Made by a program: the position numbers and the translations under genes | Part shown: positions 55,089-64,000 of the stretch, one piece after another | Layout: every line of letters begins with the position of its first letter | How positions within the stretch are numbered: position 1 is the stretch's first letter | Notes under the pieces: generated by a model | Told to the model about the DNA's origin: nothing | Databases searched by the model: none | Seen by the model: only the letters and a program-made list of their open reading frames with translations | Origin: Oncomelania hupensis | Taxonomy: Eukaryota > Mollusca > Gastropoda > Littorinimorpha > Pomatiopsidae | Assembly (NCBI GenBank): GCA_036898135.1 | Contig: CM072526.1 | Coordinates: 55,504,329-55,568,328, forward strand | Direction: 5' to 3' | DNA length: 64,000 nt

Positions 55089-56050
55089 GCATAAGTCACT
55101 GAAATAGTCCGGGATCATCGGGTGCCAGACAAGGAGTTGAGGTTTGTCACTGCTTGTGGAAAAAAACTGTTCTTGAAGCGGCAGGTACGGGTCTTCATAG
55201 TTCTGAGCCTTTTGCCAGAAGGAAGCAGCTCGAAGAGGTGGTATCCGGGGTGGGAGGCATCATCCACTATCTTTCTGGCTCTGCTCATCAGGCGGTTGGT
55301 ATAGATGGAGGCCAGAGAGGGGAGGTTGGTGTCAATGATCTTGCTGGCAGTGGAGACAATATGGTCTAGTTTTTCTTTCTGTTGTTGGGATGCACCCCCA
55401 TACCACACACAGATGGAAAATGTTAGAACACTTTCTACCACAGAGCGGTAGAACTGGGTGAGGATTTCCTTCCTCAGGCCAAATTTTTTCAGCTGCCTGA
55501 GAAAGTACATCCTCTGCTGTGCTCGCTTGATGGTAAGGTAGGAAGGACAAGAATCTGTGAAGAAGTTGTGACAGAGAACAGAGAGTTTGTACTCTATGCG
55601 TGCTTGCACAGGAAGCCAGTGAAGGGAATGTAGTAGAGGTGTGATGTGATCGCGTTTCTTAGCTCGGAATACTAGTCTAGCTGCTGAGTTCTGAATCTTT
55701 TGTAGTTTGTCAATGATGTGTTTTGGGGAGCCAGCGAGGAGAGAGTTGCAATAGTCAAGACGAGAAAGGACGAGAGCGCAGACTAGGGTTTTGGTGGTAG
55801 TGACTGTAAGATAGTGGCGAAATAAGCTGATTTGGCGTATGGCCGTGTATGCAGAGCGACAGACGTTGGAGATGTGGTTGTTGAGGGACAGGTCATCGGA
55901 GAGAATGTAGCCGAGATTTCTTGCTGAGGATGAGAACTGAATGTTTGTTGTCCCTACTGTAAGCGATGTTGGGAGAGGCGAGAGTGAGGAGGAGGTGTTG
56001 TGCTTGTGAATGAGGAGGGCTTCGGTTTTATCGTCATTAAGCTTAAGCTT
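53998..56050 (-). mobile_element. L2-like LINE 3' part, split by another LINE
   Basis: The minus strand reads LKLNDDKTEALLIHKHN at 56045, then LGYILSDDLSLNNHISNV, SRLDYCNSLLAGSP, HWLPVQARIEYK to about 55540, and resumes at 54600 with SSSRTLRSSADTRTLKVP, QWNSLPSHIRNIQ and FKKALKTHLFKLHYSD to a stop near 54401. The 3' end has CCCGCTATATAAAAATCCG and an ATT repeat at 53998-54010. RT catalytic blocks are missing (5' truncation). Confidence 0.8.
54603..55535 (-). mobile_element. Second LINE 3' fragment nested in the L2-like LINE
   Basis: Minus-strand coding with IKRAQQRMYFLRQLKKFGLR, LTQFYRSVVESVLTFSICVW, LPSLASIYTNRLMSRARKIV and LFELLPSGKRLRTMKTRTCR, a block found in LINE proteins of fish and invertebrates (by recall). 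The 3' UTR has a CT run (55036-55085) and the tail is a TATCTGT repeat (minus strand) at 54608-54641. It begins exactly where the L2-like frame stops, producing a chimeric open frame 55609-55115. Confidence 0.75.
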
Positions 56051-56229
56051 GTATGTATGTATAAGAAGAATGACACTCTGTATTGAATATAAAATTTATA
56101 AATAAATAAAAGAAAACATACTTAGGATAAATTATACCAAAGGAGGCTAATTCAGGTAATTAATTTGTATCTGTCTGACCTTAGCAAAGAACTGTAAGAA
56201 GGTTCCGGCATGTGTATGCTCTAGAACAG

Positions 56230-56653
56230 AGGCATGGTGGTCTAATGGTAGTGCTTTGGCTTGCGGATCTGAAGGTCCCGGTTTCGACCCTTGTCCGGGC
56301 CCTGGGAAAGACACTTTACTCCCGTTTCCTACGCCTTCGGATGAGAGTATAAACCGAGGTCTAGTCTGTGTGTCGCATACATTCCATCATAACGGACTTT
56401 AAAGATCCTGACGCTCATGTCCTAGACGGGTGAGTGCCGGTAACAAGAACACACCCAGCATGCATTTGGTCCTTCTCCTCCATCCCTGGCTGGCCAGGAT
56501 AGTGCTCAGTTGCCCGTGCGTGAGACCATGCGCCCAAAGGCTGCGGGTGGGCGTCTCGGGCGGTTTGAGTTAGATCCTTTATCGGCCAGCGCCTAGAGTC
56601 TGGTCAAGTACGGCGAGATAAGTGCGCTATAAAAATCCTCAATAATAATAACA
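56230..56653 (+). mobile_element. tRNA-derived SINE, near full length
   Basis: Opens with a tRNA-like head (A-box TGGTCTAATGGTAGTGC, B-box GGTTTCGACCC), shares its roughly 350-bp body with 21121-21560, and ends GCGCTATAAAAATCCTC plus an AAT repeat. The tail resembles that of the L2-like LINE at 53998-54060. Confidence 0.88.
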
Positions 56654-57226
56654 GGGGTGCCCAATACGTCGATCGCGATCGACCGGTCGATCCGGAAGGT
56701 ACTGTTAGTAGATCGCGAAGCATTTAAAAAAATTGACGTCAGCCTATTATCTATATTATATATGTTTTGTGCTTTTATGGTAAGTAGATCATTTTGGCTT
56801 GGTCATTTTATAAGTAGATCGCATGCTGAAAAGGTGTGGGTACCCCTGCTCTGGAACCAATATTAGAGTCTTCTTTTCGAAGTTTTTTTTCCCCCCCTCG
56901 TCGTCTTATATGATAACATTACGTAATGGTGGTGTAATTTAATATCAACTGAATACATATTATGCGTGTGAGTGTTTCATTGTGTATATGTATATGTGTT
57001 GGTGTTATAGTTTTTAGCAAAAAGTAATATGTGTTTTGGGCTAGGTCCTCATTCTCTGCACCTTTCCGTATTAATACAAGATCAGTCCTATATAGGTCTA
57101 ACACATCGAAGGACTTTAAACAACTGATCATCTTCATCACCATCATATTGCAGCATGCTTTTTTTTTATCCCACAGACTGGCACAGAGACTCCAAGATTG
57201 AAGTGAAGATGTTGCAGATGACTGAC

Positions 57227-57298
<72 letters not shown>

Positions 57299-57563
57299 AA
57301 TAATTCATCTACCAATGTGTCAGTGGCAACTGTTAGCGCGTTACCGTCGAAGGCAGCAGCGTATTTTACAGACAAGTTCATTTGTGTACTAAAGGCACTG
57401 TTGAAGAGCTTTAAAGTCATTATTGCATGTCTGCTTGGTGGAATATCATCAAATAGCCTCATCTCTATTGGTTCGAATCAATTACATTACAGAACATTAC
57501 CATTAGCATTTGAGCGCCATTTCCCAGTTGTTTATTATATAGGTATTATATTACATACATATA

Positions 57564-57594
<31 letters not shown>

Positions 57595-57607
57595 CATACA
57601 TGGGGAT
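56654..57607. other. Intergenic DNA with microsatellites
   Basis: A small inverted-repeat patch (GATCGCGATCGACCGGTCGA) at 56672-56691, an AAT repeat at 57227-57303 and a CATA repeat at 57553-57601. Frames here are artefacts. Confidence 0.6.
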
Positions 57608-57612
57608 ACTAT

Positions 57613-59208
57613 TGTAACGTGGGGTTTATGGGTTGTTGGGCTCTGCACAATGGAATGCTGTAACCCTCACGCTTTATTCTATGGGAACTGCTAGTTAGTC
57701 ACCCGGTGAATTACTTTAATACATTTATTTGTTTAGCTCGGTCTGTGTTAAGGCTGGGGTACAGAGATAGATAGAAAAATGGTAAAAGATCACTGTCACA
57801 CTAGCTTTCACACGGCTATGAATCATATGTAGTCCAGCCACTTGATAACAGTTAAAATCACACATTTATTTCTTCTACTCTATACAATATCTTCGATGTA
57901 CTAATCTACCTTAATAAGTCAAGAGTCAATGCAAATAATTCGATCGCTGATAATCTAGGCAGCTGTTATGTCTTCATAGGGCACTGGCTACTAGAGTTCA
58001 TGTAGATTGGACTACTGTGGTCCTCTTTACTATAGTTTCTGAAGAGTGGACTACTGTGGTCCTTTTGCTATCAGTTTTAGTGCACCTTTTTCCTATGCAC
58101 TTAACTTGGGAGTAGCGGGTTTGAAGCCCTTTGTTGAGGTAGCTTCTCGTACACGCTGGGTCGTCATGTAGTTTGGTCCCTTGACACGCTGTGGTGTCTT
58201 GGAGAGTGTTTTCCAGGGTTGCTCTCTCAGTCCTGTGCTGTAGAGGCTAAACAGCCAACTCGTGTTTTCTGGTGAGTTGGGCGCACGGGATATCTCGCCT
58301 GCTCGTCTGTAACATAAGAGACGAACTTCTGCACAACCTTGAATAATAGGTCTGTGCAGAGCGTCTCACTGAAAGCCAAAGTAGCCCTCAGTGATAGCTA
58401 CACATCTCTATACATAAGCGACGAACATTCTGCTACGTCCGTGGTCCACTGGAATCTCAACTCTAATTTCCTATACATACATAAATATAAATCGTGGCTA
58501 ACCATACACATAAAGAATTAATAATATTATAAACATTCACTGGTACAGCCACTGGTCTGCAAACATACATATAGGTTGAACAACAGTGGTTCCGTCAGGT
58601 ATACAACATGGCGTCCAAACCGGTCGTGCTTAACACGTGTTCGGCTTTTCCACGTGGTAAGGCAAATTCGGATTAACATTCAAATCTATGCATAGCAAAT
58701 TCCACAAACATACTTTCAACAATAATATAAATATATCACGATGTAACAGAAGTATGTTCATTTACCTGTTTGACAAAGTCAGGCACGTGGCTACTTGATT
58801 GAATTCTAAGATTCACAAGTCCTGCTTCCTGGTCTATTCAGGAGAGATCTTACTGATAACTGTGTTGCTGTGTACTGCTCCTCGTCTCAAACTCGACTCC
58901 TGTTCTATCTCTCTATTTGAATCAGCCAGACCTGGTTGAGTCCATTATAATCTGTGTTCCCATTGGCAGACAATCGACTCGCCTAACGTAGCTACGATGA
59001 TATCATTGCCTGCCGATTCAACACACACAGTGCTGACGTCACTACATTGTTTGCGTCAAGCTCGCAGTGTGTGTACCTCAGTTATACCATTGCTACGCTT
59101 GATTATTTCCATCGTCTGCTGCAGCCTAACATTAACAGTCTAAGATTACAATGACTAAACAAGGCTACAACGTAAAGTAAGCAGGGTAAAACTAGTCCGT
59201 CTGTCACA
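57613..59208 (-). repeat. 3' LTR of the right-hand Gmr1-like element
   Basis: 1596 bp; on the plus strand it starts TGTAACGTGGGG and ends TGTCACA. Minus-strand polypurine-like TGAGGGAGCC lies just outside at 59209-59218. The internal open frames are noise. Confidence 0.88.
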
Positions 59209-59375
59209 GGCTCCCTCAACTGAAAAATGGCGATGACTACTGGATTCGACCATTTTCTACTACAGAGCCTAGTTTAACACTGCACTATCCTAGGGTCCTA
59301 TTTACAAACTAATTAAGTTGCTCTACCTGTGCTGCAATGCTATGCCAGGTAGCTATGGACACTAGTGACAGGGTT

Positions 59376-60596
59376 TTACTGGACGGGGACGAATTCTGGT
59401 GCTGTGGCCCTTAGTTGTGTTGGGTGGGCGACAGCTGCTGTGTCCTCCACGAGATGGCGACTGAGGTAGTCGGCTCCGTGGTTTTCTTTGCCGGGGATGT
59501 ACTCGATCTGGAATGAGTATGCCTGAAGAATGAGTGCCCATCTCATCAGGCAAGAGTTCAAGGATTTGGAGGCTGCCAGGAACGAGAGTGGTTGGTGGTC
59601 CACCTGAACTGTGAGGCGATCGATGTGGTGGTATCGGGCTCTCCCGTTCACCTCTACTTGGTAGACTGTCTTGGATTTCTTGGCAGTCACCCGGTACGGT
59701 CCTCTCCAAGCGATGTCCAACTTGTTGGTTCCACTTGGAAGTAAGAGTAGCACTTGATCGCCGACTTGCAGTTCTCTGTCCTTCGCGTGGCGGTTGTAGT
59801 ACTTCGCCTGACGGGCTCTTGCCTTCTTCAGTGCTTTACCAGCTTTCTTCCACGTTGCTTTGAGGGTTTCCTGCAGGTCTGCGACGTACTTGGTGGCACC
59901 TCTTGGTGTGTCGTCTATCTTGGCTTCCGTCCAACTTCTGCGCAGGGCTTCTAGCGGTCCTGATAGAGGTCTGCCGAATAGCAATGTTGACGGGGTGTAG
60001 CCTGTGGCTGCATGGGGCGTTTCTCGATATGCGAACAGTGCCGCATTCACGTATGTGTCCCACGCTTCTGGATTGTGTTCGGCTACTTTCCTGAGTATGG
60101 TGAGAAGGGTACCATTCAGTCTTTCTACTTGTCCGTTGCTGGCTGGGTGGTACGGTGGTGTGCGAATGTGATGAACTTGTATCAACTCGAACACGTCTTG
60201 CATCAGGCGGCCGGTGAACTGAGATCCGTTGTCCGTTCTAATGCTGTCCGGGAATCCGACTCTGGTAAAGATGGCGATGAGTGCATCTGCAATCTTCCTG
60301 GTGTCGATCGCTGGCAACGGGACTGCTTCGCACCACATCATACATGCGTCGACGAGTGTGAGTAGAAATCTGTTCCGCTTCTTGGTCATGGGCAGTGGTC
60401 CTACTATGTCTACTGAGACTTGCTGGAATGGCACGCCGACTACTACTGATGGTCCTAAGGTAACTGGTACGGTGTGATGTCGCGGGGAATATCGTTGACA
60501 TTGGTGACAAGATTTCACTTGTGACTTAGCGCTTGACATCCTCCGTGATTCCTGGCCAATAGTAGTGTGCGCTGATTCTCTGCACTGTGGCTCCAA
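59376..60596 (-). pseudogene. Integrase fused to the end of RNase H
   Basis: 406 residues. It starts in the integrase zinc finger with the CC pair (SCHQCQRYS), has catalytic D in VDIVGPL, D in RTDNGSQFTG and E in NGQVERLNG, and the GPY motif (AWRGPYRVTAK). At about residue 332 (near 59604-59612) it passes from the integrase C-terminus (RARYHHIDRLTVQ) straight into the last RNase H segment (DHQPLSFLAASKSLNSCLMR, then GKENHGADYLSRH). About 350-400 codons expected between are gone, in frame. Confidence 0.85.
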
Positions 60597-62679
60597 TTCC
60601 CATGTGTCCGCTGAGTGGCATGCTGTGGCCTAATTCTAGTACTTGGGCTCGAAGGGTGGCTGGTAGTACTAGTTGGGTGTGATCTCCATCTCCTTGTCGA
60701 TGTAGAACTCCGTCTTCCATGTAGAAGTCTCCTTTGTGCGGGGGTGTGTGCGCCTTGGGTAGCTTCTGGAAGCACTTGGCTATCGAGGTGTCCGCTTTCT
60801 GTGCTGTTTTGATCTCTTCGAGTCCTGGATTCGGAGCTAACTCGGGCTGGGGTGGTTGGGTTTTAGCTTGGGCCCTGGTTTGCACTGCAGCTATCTCTAC
60901 AGTTTTAGGGGGAGTGCCTAAGAACACATACCTACATCCTAGCACTAGATCATACAGGGGTTTCTGTAAAACAGCTTTTTGGATTTGTCCTGTGACGTAC
61001 CTACTCTCTACCTCTATCCAAGCTATTGGGCAAGTAGTCGTCGGTTTCGTCAAGTCTGCTCCTTGTAGTTCGACTGTCTTGTCCGTCAAGTCCGCGCGCG
61101 ATACAAGAGATTCGCTAACTATCGCGTCGTATGATAGACCTGTGTCATACAGACAGTTCGCTTCTTTACCGTTGACCTTGACCGTGTCTGTCACCGATGG
61201 GTGATCTCCGATAGTGTGTGGCTTGTTACCACTGCTTTGAGTTAGAACTCTGTGCACTGGCCGGCTTTCGCGCTCTTCCCTACGTTGTGCGGCCAACTTG
61301 AAACATTCTGCGGTGGAGTGATTATTTCTGTTGCAGAACGAGCAATACCGTTTCTGTTCTGCGGGACCTCTTTTCCCGAATTCCGTGTTGGGTCCTTTAT
61401 TTTGCCCAGGTCTGGGGTTATTCGGCTTATTCGCGGTGCGCTCTTCCCGGTGAGGGCTTCGTTTCTGTGCCTCTTTCCCGTTTGGCTTTAGGTCTCGCCT
61501 GAAGCTCTTGGCTTCTCCGTGGGCGGCCACGTACCTATCTGCGACCTTGACCAGATCTTCCAGTCTTTCCGCTCCCTGCTCTACTGAGAATGTTCTCAGC
61601 TCGGGGGTCATGGTTTCCCGTAGCTGTTCCCATACTAACAGTTCTGTCAGTCCATCATATGTCTTAGCCGTGGCTGACTGGCTAACCCACTTATCTAGCA
61701 TTGTGGACAACCGATCTGCGAACTGCGCATAGCTCTCTCCTTTCACTCTCCGATTGGTGCGGAATTTTTGCCGGTAGCATTCTCCTGTTAGTTCGAATCC
61801 CGTTAGGAGTGCCTCTTTTACTTTGTGATAGTCAGTCACTCTGTCAGTCGGTAGCTTACTGTAGATGTCATATGCCTTTCCTCTAAGCCCTTGACTAAGC
61901 TTAAAAGACCAATGGGTGGGATCTAGTTTATACTCAGTTTCTAGGCGCTCAAACCTAGTCAGATAGCGATCTAGACCTTCTTCTCTTTCAATGAATGTCC
62001 CCAGTGGAAATGACATCCCTATTACGGGGTTGGGTGCTACCTCTAGTTGATCTGAGTGGGGAGGGGTTGAGGATGAACTTGAAGCTCCTGATTCTAATCT
62101 TCTCATCTCTAACTCGTGCTGTCTGTCTTTTTCCTTTTCTGCCCTCTCATACTCCCATCTCCTACTTTCCGCCTCTCTATCTACTGCTATCTTCTTCTGT
62201 TCTCTTTCTGCCTCTAGCTCTAGTTTCTTCTGGTCTGCTTCTAATTCTAATTTCTTTGCCTCTCTCTCTGCTTCTAATTCTGCTTTCTTCTGTTCTCTCT
62301 CTGCTGCTCTCTCGGCCGCTTCGAGTTTCTTCTGTTCTCTCTCTGCTGCCCTCTCTGCCTTAGCTTCCTGCTTTTCAACCTCTTCATTGATATACGCAAT
62401 TAGGTCCCTCCTGCTAAGTGCAAAGCTTCTCCTAATTCCTTGAAGCGCAATCTCAAGGCCACTGGGTCCGACATTGTCAAACGTGTCTATGACCAACCTC
62501 TGAATCCCGTGGAATACCAAAACACTAGCAATATTGCAATTCACTAACAACAATGGAAAGACCATCAAATTCGTAATCAATAATAGAATAAAACAAGAGT
62601 CAAATGGCATACAACAGTTATTTAAGCGAAACCTGCAAAAGAACAATGCAACATACAAGCACAAAAAGAATTGAAGCAA
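60526..62679 (-). CDS. Gmr1-like gag-protease with start of integrase finger
   Basis: 717 residues. A hydrophobic N-terminus (1-60) is probably upstream noise. Residues about 95-190 are a long charged coiled coil of AEREQKK-type repeats. A capsid segment with SCAN-like residues (LRGKAYDIYSKLP, LTGECYRQKFR) follows, then zinc knuckle CSFCNRNNHSTAEC, protease with YDTGLSYDAIV, and the HH half of the integrase finger (GHSMPLSGHMGIG, YYWPGITEDVK). A stop interrupts the finger; its CC half lies in the neighbouring frame, so a single-base shift separates it from integrase. Confidence 0.8.
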   Translation of the reverse strand: MLQFFLCLYVALFFCRFRLNNCCMPFDSCFILLLITNLMVFPLLLVNCNIASVLVFHGIQRLVIDTFDNVGPSGLEIALQGIRRSFALSRRDLIAYINEEVEKQEAKAERAAEREQKKLEAAERAAEREQKKAELEAEREAKKLELEADQKKLELEAEREQKKIAVDREAESRRWEYERAEKEKDRQHELEMRRLESGASSSSSTPPHSDQLEVAPNPVIGMSFPLGTFIEREEGLDRYLTRFERLETEYKLDPTHWSFKLSQGLRGKAYDIYSKLPTDRVTDYHKVKEALLTGFELTGECYRQKFRTNRRVKGESYAQFADRLSTMLDKWVSQSATAKTYDGLTELLVWEQLRETMTPELRTFSVEQGAERLEDLVKVADRYVAAHGEAKSFRRDLKPNGKEAQKRSPHREERTANKPNNPRPGQNKGPNTEFGKRGPAEQKRYCSFCNRNNHSTAECFKLAAQRREERESRPVHRVLTQSSGNKPHTIGDHPSVTDTVKVNGKEANCLYDTGLSYDAIVSESLVSRADLTDKTVELQGADLTKPTTTCPIAWIEVESRYVTGQIQKAVLQKPLYDLVLGCRYVFLGTPPKTVEIAAVQTRAQAKTQPPQPELAPNPGLEEIKTAQKADTSIAKCFQKLPKAHTPPHKGDFYMEDGVLHRQGDGDHTQLVLPATLRAQVLELGHSMPLSGHMGIGATVQRISAHYYWPGITEDVKR

Positions 62680-62849
62680 AAAAGTTTTTAACTAAAGAAT
62701 AGTGCACCAAAACTGAGTCCTTGTTCTACACTTACAACTATTCTAAGTTATTCTACTACTACTACTGTTATCTAATTTTATTGTACCTAGATCCGGTTAT
62801 ACCCAATTCTTATTATACACAGATCCTGACTAGGCTCGCCAATTAAAGC
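62680..62849 (-). other. 5' leader and primer-binding site of the right-hand element
   Basis: Between the gag frame and the 5' LTR. On the minus strand TGGCGAGCC starts at 62841, eight bases inside the LTR boundary, and is a plausible primer-binding site. Confidence 0.6.
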
Positions 62850-64000
62850 GTAACGTGGGGTTTATGGGTTGTTGGGCTCTGCACAATGGAATGCTGTAAC
62901 CCTCACGCTTTATTCTATGGGAACTGCTAGTTAGTCACCCGGTGAATTACTTTAATACATTTATTTGTTTAGCTCGGTCTGTGTTAAGGCTGGGGTACAG
63001 AGATAGATAGAAAAATGGTAAAAGATCACTGTCACACTAGCTTTCACACGGCTATGAATCATATGTAGTCCAGCCACTTGATAACAGTTAAAATCACACA
63101 TTTATTTCTTCTACTCTATACAATATCTTCGATGTACTAATTTACCTTAAAAAGTCAAGAGTCAATGCAAATAATTCGATCGCTGATAATCTAGGCAGCT
63201 GTTATGTCTTCATAGGGCACTGGCTACTAGAGTTCATGTAGATTGGACTACTGTGGTCCTCTTTACTATAGTTTCTGAAGAGTGGACTACTGTGGTCCTT
63301 TTGCTATCAGTTTTAGTGCACCTTTTTCCTATGCACTTAGCATGTGTGTCGCGGGTTTGAAGCCCTTTGTTGCGGTATCTTCTGGTACACGCTGGGTCGT
63401 CGTGTAGTTTGGTCCCTTGACACGCTGTGGTGTCTTGGAGAGTGTTTTCCAGGGTTGCTCTCTCAGTCCTGTGCTGTAGAGGCTAAACAGCCAACTCGTG
63501 TTTTCTGATGAGTTGGGTGCACGGGATATCTCGCCTGCTCGTCTGTAACATAAGAGACGAACTTCTGCACAACCTTGAATAATAGGTCTGTGCAGAGCGT
63601 CTCACTGAAAGCCAAAGTAGCCCTCAGTGATAGCTCCACATCTCTATACATAAGCGACGAACATTCTGCTACGTCCGTGGTCCACTGGAATCTCAACTCT
63701 AATTTCCTATACATACATAAATATAAATCGTGGCTAACCATACACATAAAGAATTAATAATATTATAAACATTCACTGGTACAGCCACTGGTCTGCAAAC
63801 ATACATATAGGTTGAACAACAGTGGTTCCGTCAGGTATACAACATGGCGTCCAAACCGGTCGTGCTTAACACGTGTTCGGCTTTTCCACGTGGTAAGGCA
63901 AATTCGGATTAACATTCAAATCTATGCATAGCAAATTCCACAAACATACTTTCAACAATAATATAAATATATCACGATGAAACAGAAGTATGTTCATTTA
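62850..64000 (-). repeat. 5' LTR of the right-hand Gmr1-like element (truncated by the window)
   Basis: Matches 57614-58764 over its whole visible length; about 445 bp should remain outside. The terminal T of the LTR end is replaced by C at 62849. Confidence 0.88.

Larger units (their letters stand above)
57613..64000 (-). mobile_element. Gmr1-like LTR retrotransposon lacking RT, runs off the right edge
   Basis: Minus-strand element with its 3' LTR at 57613-59208, internal region 59209-62849, and 5' LTR from 62850 to beyond the window. The left flank is ACTAT (57608-57612). The order is gag, protease, integrase, RNase H end, confirming the Gmr1-like layout, but RT and most of RNase H are deleted. 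The LTRs are close to identical over the 1150 bp shared, with mismatches clustered near 58105-58165. It must rely on another copy for reverse transcription. Confidence 0.88.

Overview
This is eukaryotic DNA from a repeat-rich metazoan genome, most plausibly a marine invertebrate and probably a mollusc or another lophotrochozoan. The reasons are spliced genes with GT-AG introns, abundant L2-like, L1/Tx1-like and RTE-like non-LTR retrotransposons, Ty3-type LTR elements with integrase ahead of reverse transcriptase, a tRNA-derived SINE family, and long micro- and minisatellites. The species assignment is inference. I saw no prokaryotic operons, rRNA genes or CRISPR arrays.

Two host genes can be rebuilt from exons with matching splice phases. 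On the plus strand a claudin/PMP22-like four-pass membrane protein of about 190 residues is split over 9526-9772, 23559-23696 and 24255-24442. Its first mapped intron is 13.8 kb and full of mobile elements, and its second intron appears to be of the GC-AG type. On the minus strand a class B/adhesion-like seven-pass receptor of about 1022 residues is encoded by seven exons from 52154 down to 44344. It has a first extracellular loop of about 240 residues with furin-like sites and a cytoplasmic tail of about 516 residues ending in a PDZ-ligand-like sequence.

Region by region. 1-3432: 3' end of a Gmr1-like LTR element (integrase end, RT, RNase H, PPT, 1585-bp LTR) inserted in a Tc1-like transposon (3433-3880). 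3966-8712: LINE remnants, with a solo LTR (5771-8345) inside an L1/Tx1-like LINE and a TIR element (5847-6904) inside that LTR. 8713-9495: purine-rich then pyrimidine-rich simple DNA leading to the claudin exon. 9773-23558: the claudin intron, holding L2-like LINEs, a solo LTR (13822-15168), minisatellites, SINE copies and two TIR elements. 24443-32437: an RTE-like LINE with an inverted 5' part, split by a nearly intact 5.5-kb L1/Tx1-like LINE (25497-31013). 34858-43324: a complete Ty3-type element with 241/242-bp LTRs, gag, protease and pol frames. 44344-53200: the receptor gene, with a Harbinger-like element and a 31-bp minisatellite in introns. 53998-56653: nested LINEs and a SINE. 57613-64000: a second Gmr1-like element with 1.6-kb LTRs, RT deleted so that integrase is fused to the RNase H end; it runs off the right edge.

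Most of the window is therefore mobile DNA. Target-site duplications and interrupted frames let the insertion order be read: LINE, then solo LTR, then TIR element near 5-8 kb; RTE-like LINE, then L1/Tx1-like LINE at 25-31 kb; Tc1-like element, then Gmr1-like element at the left edge.
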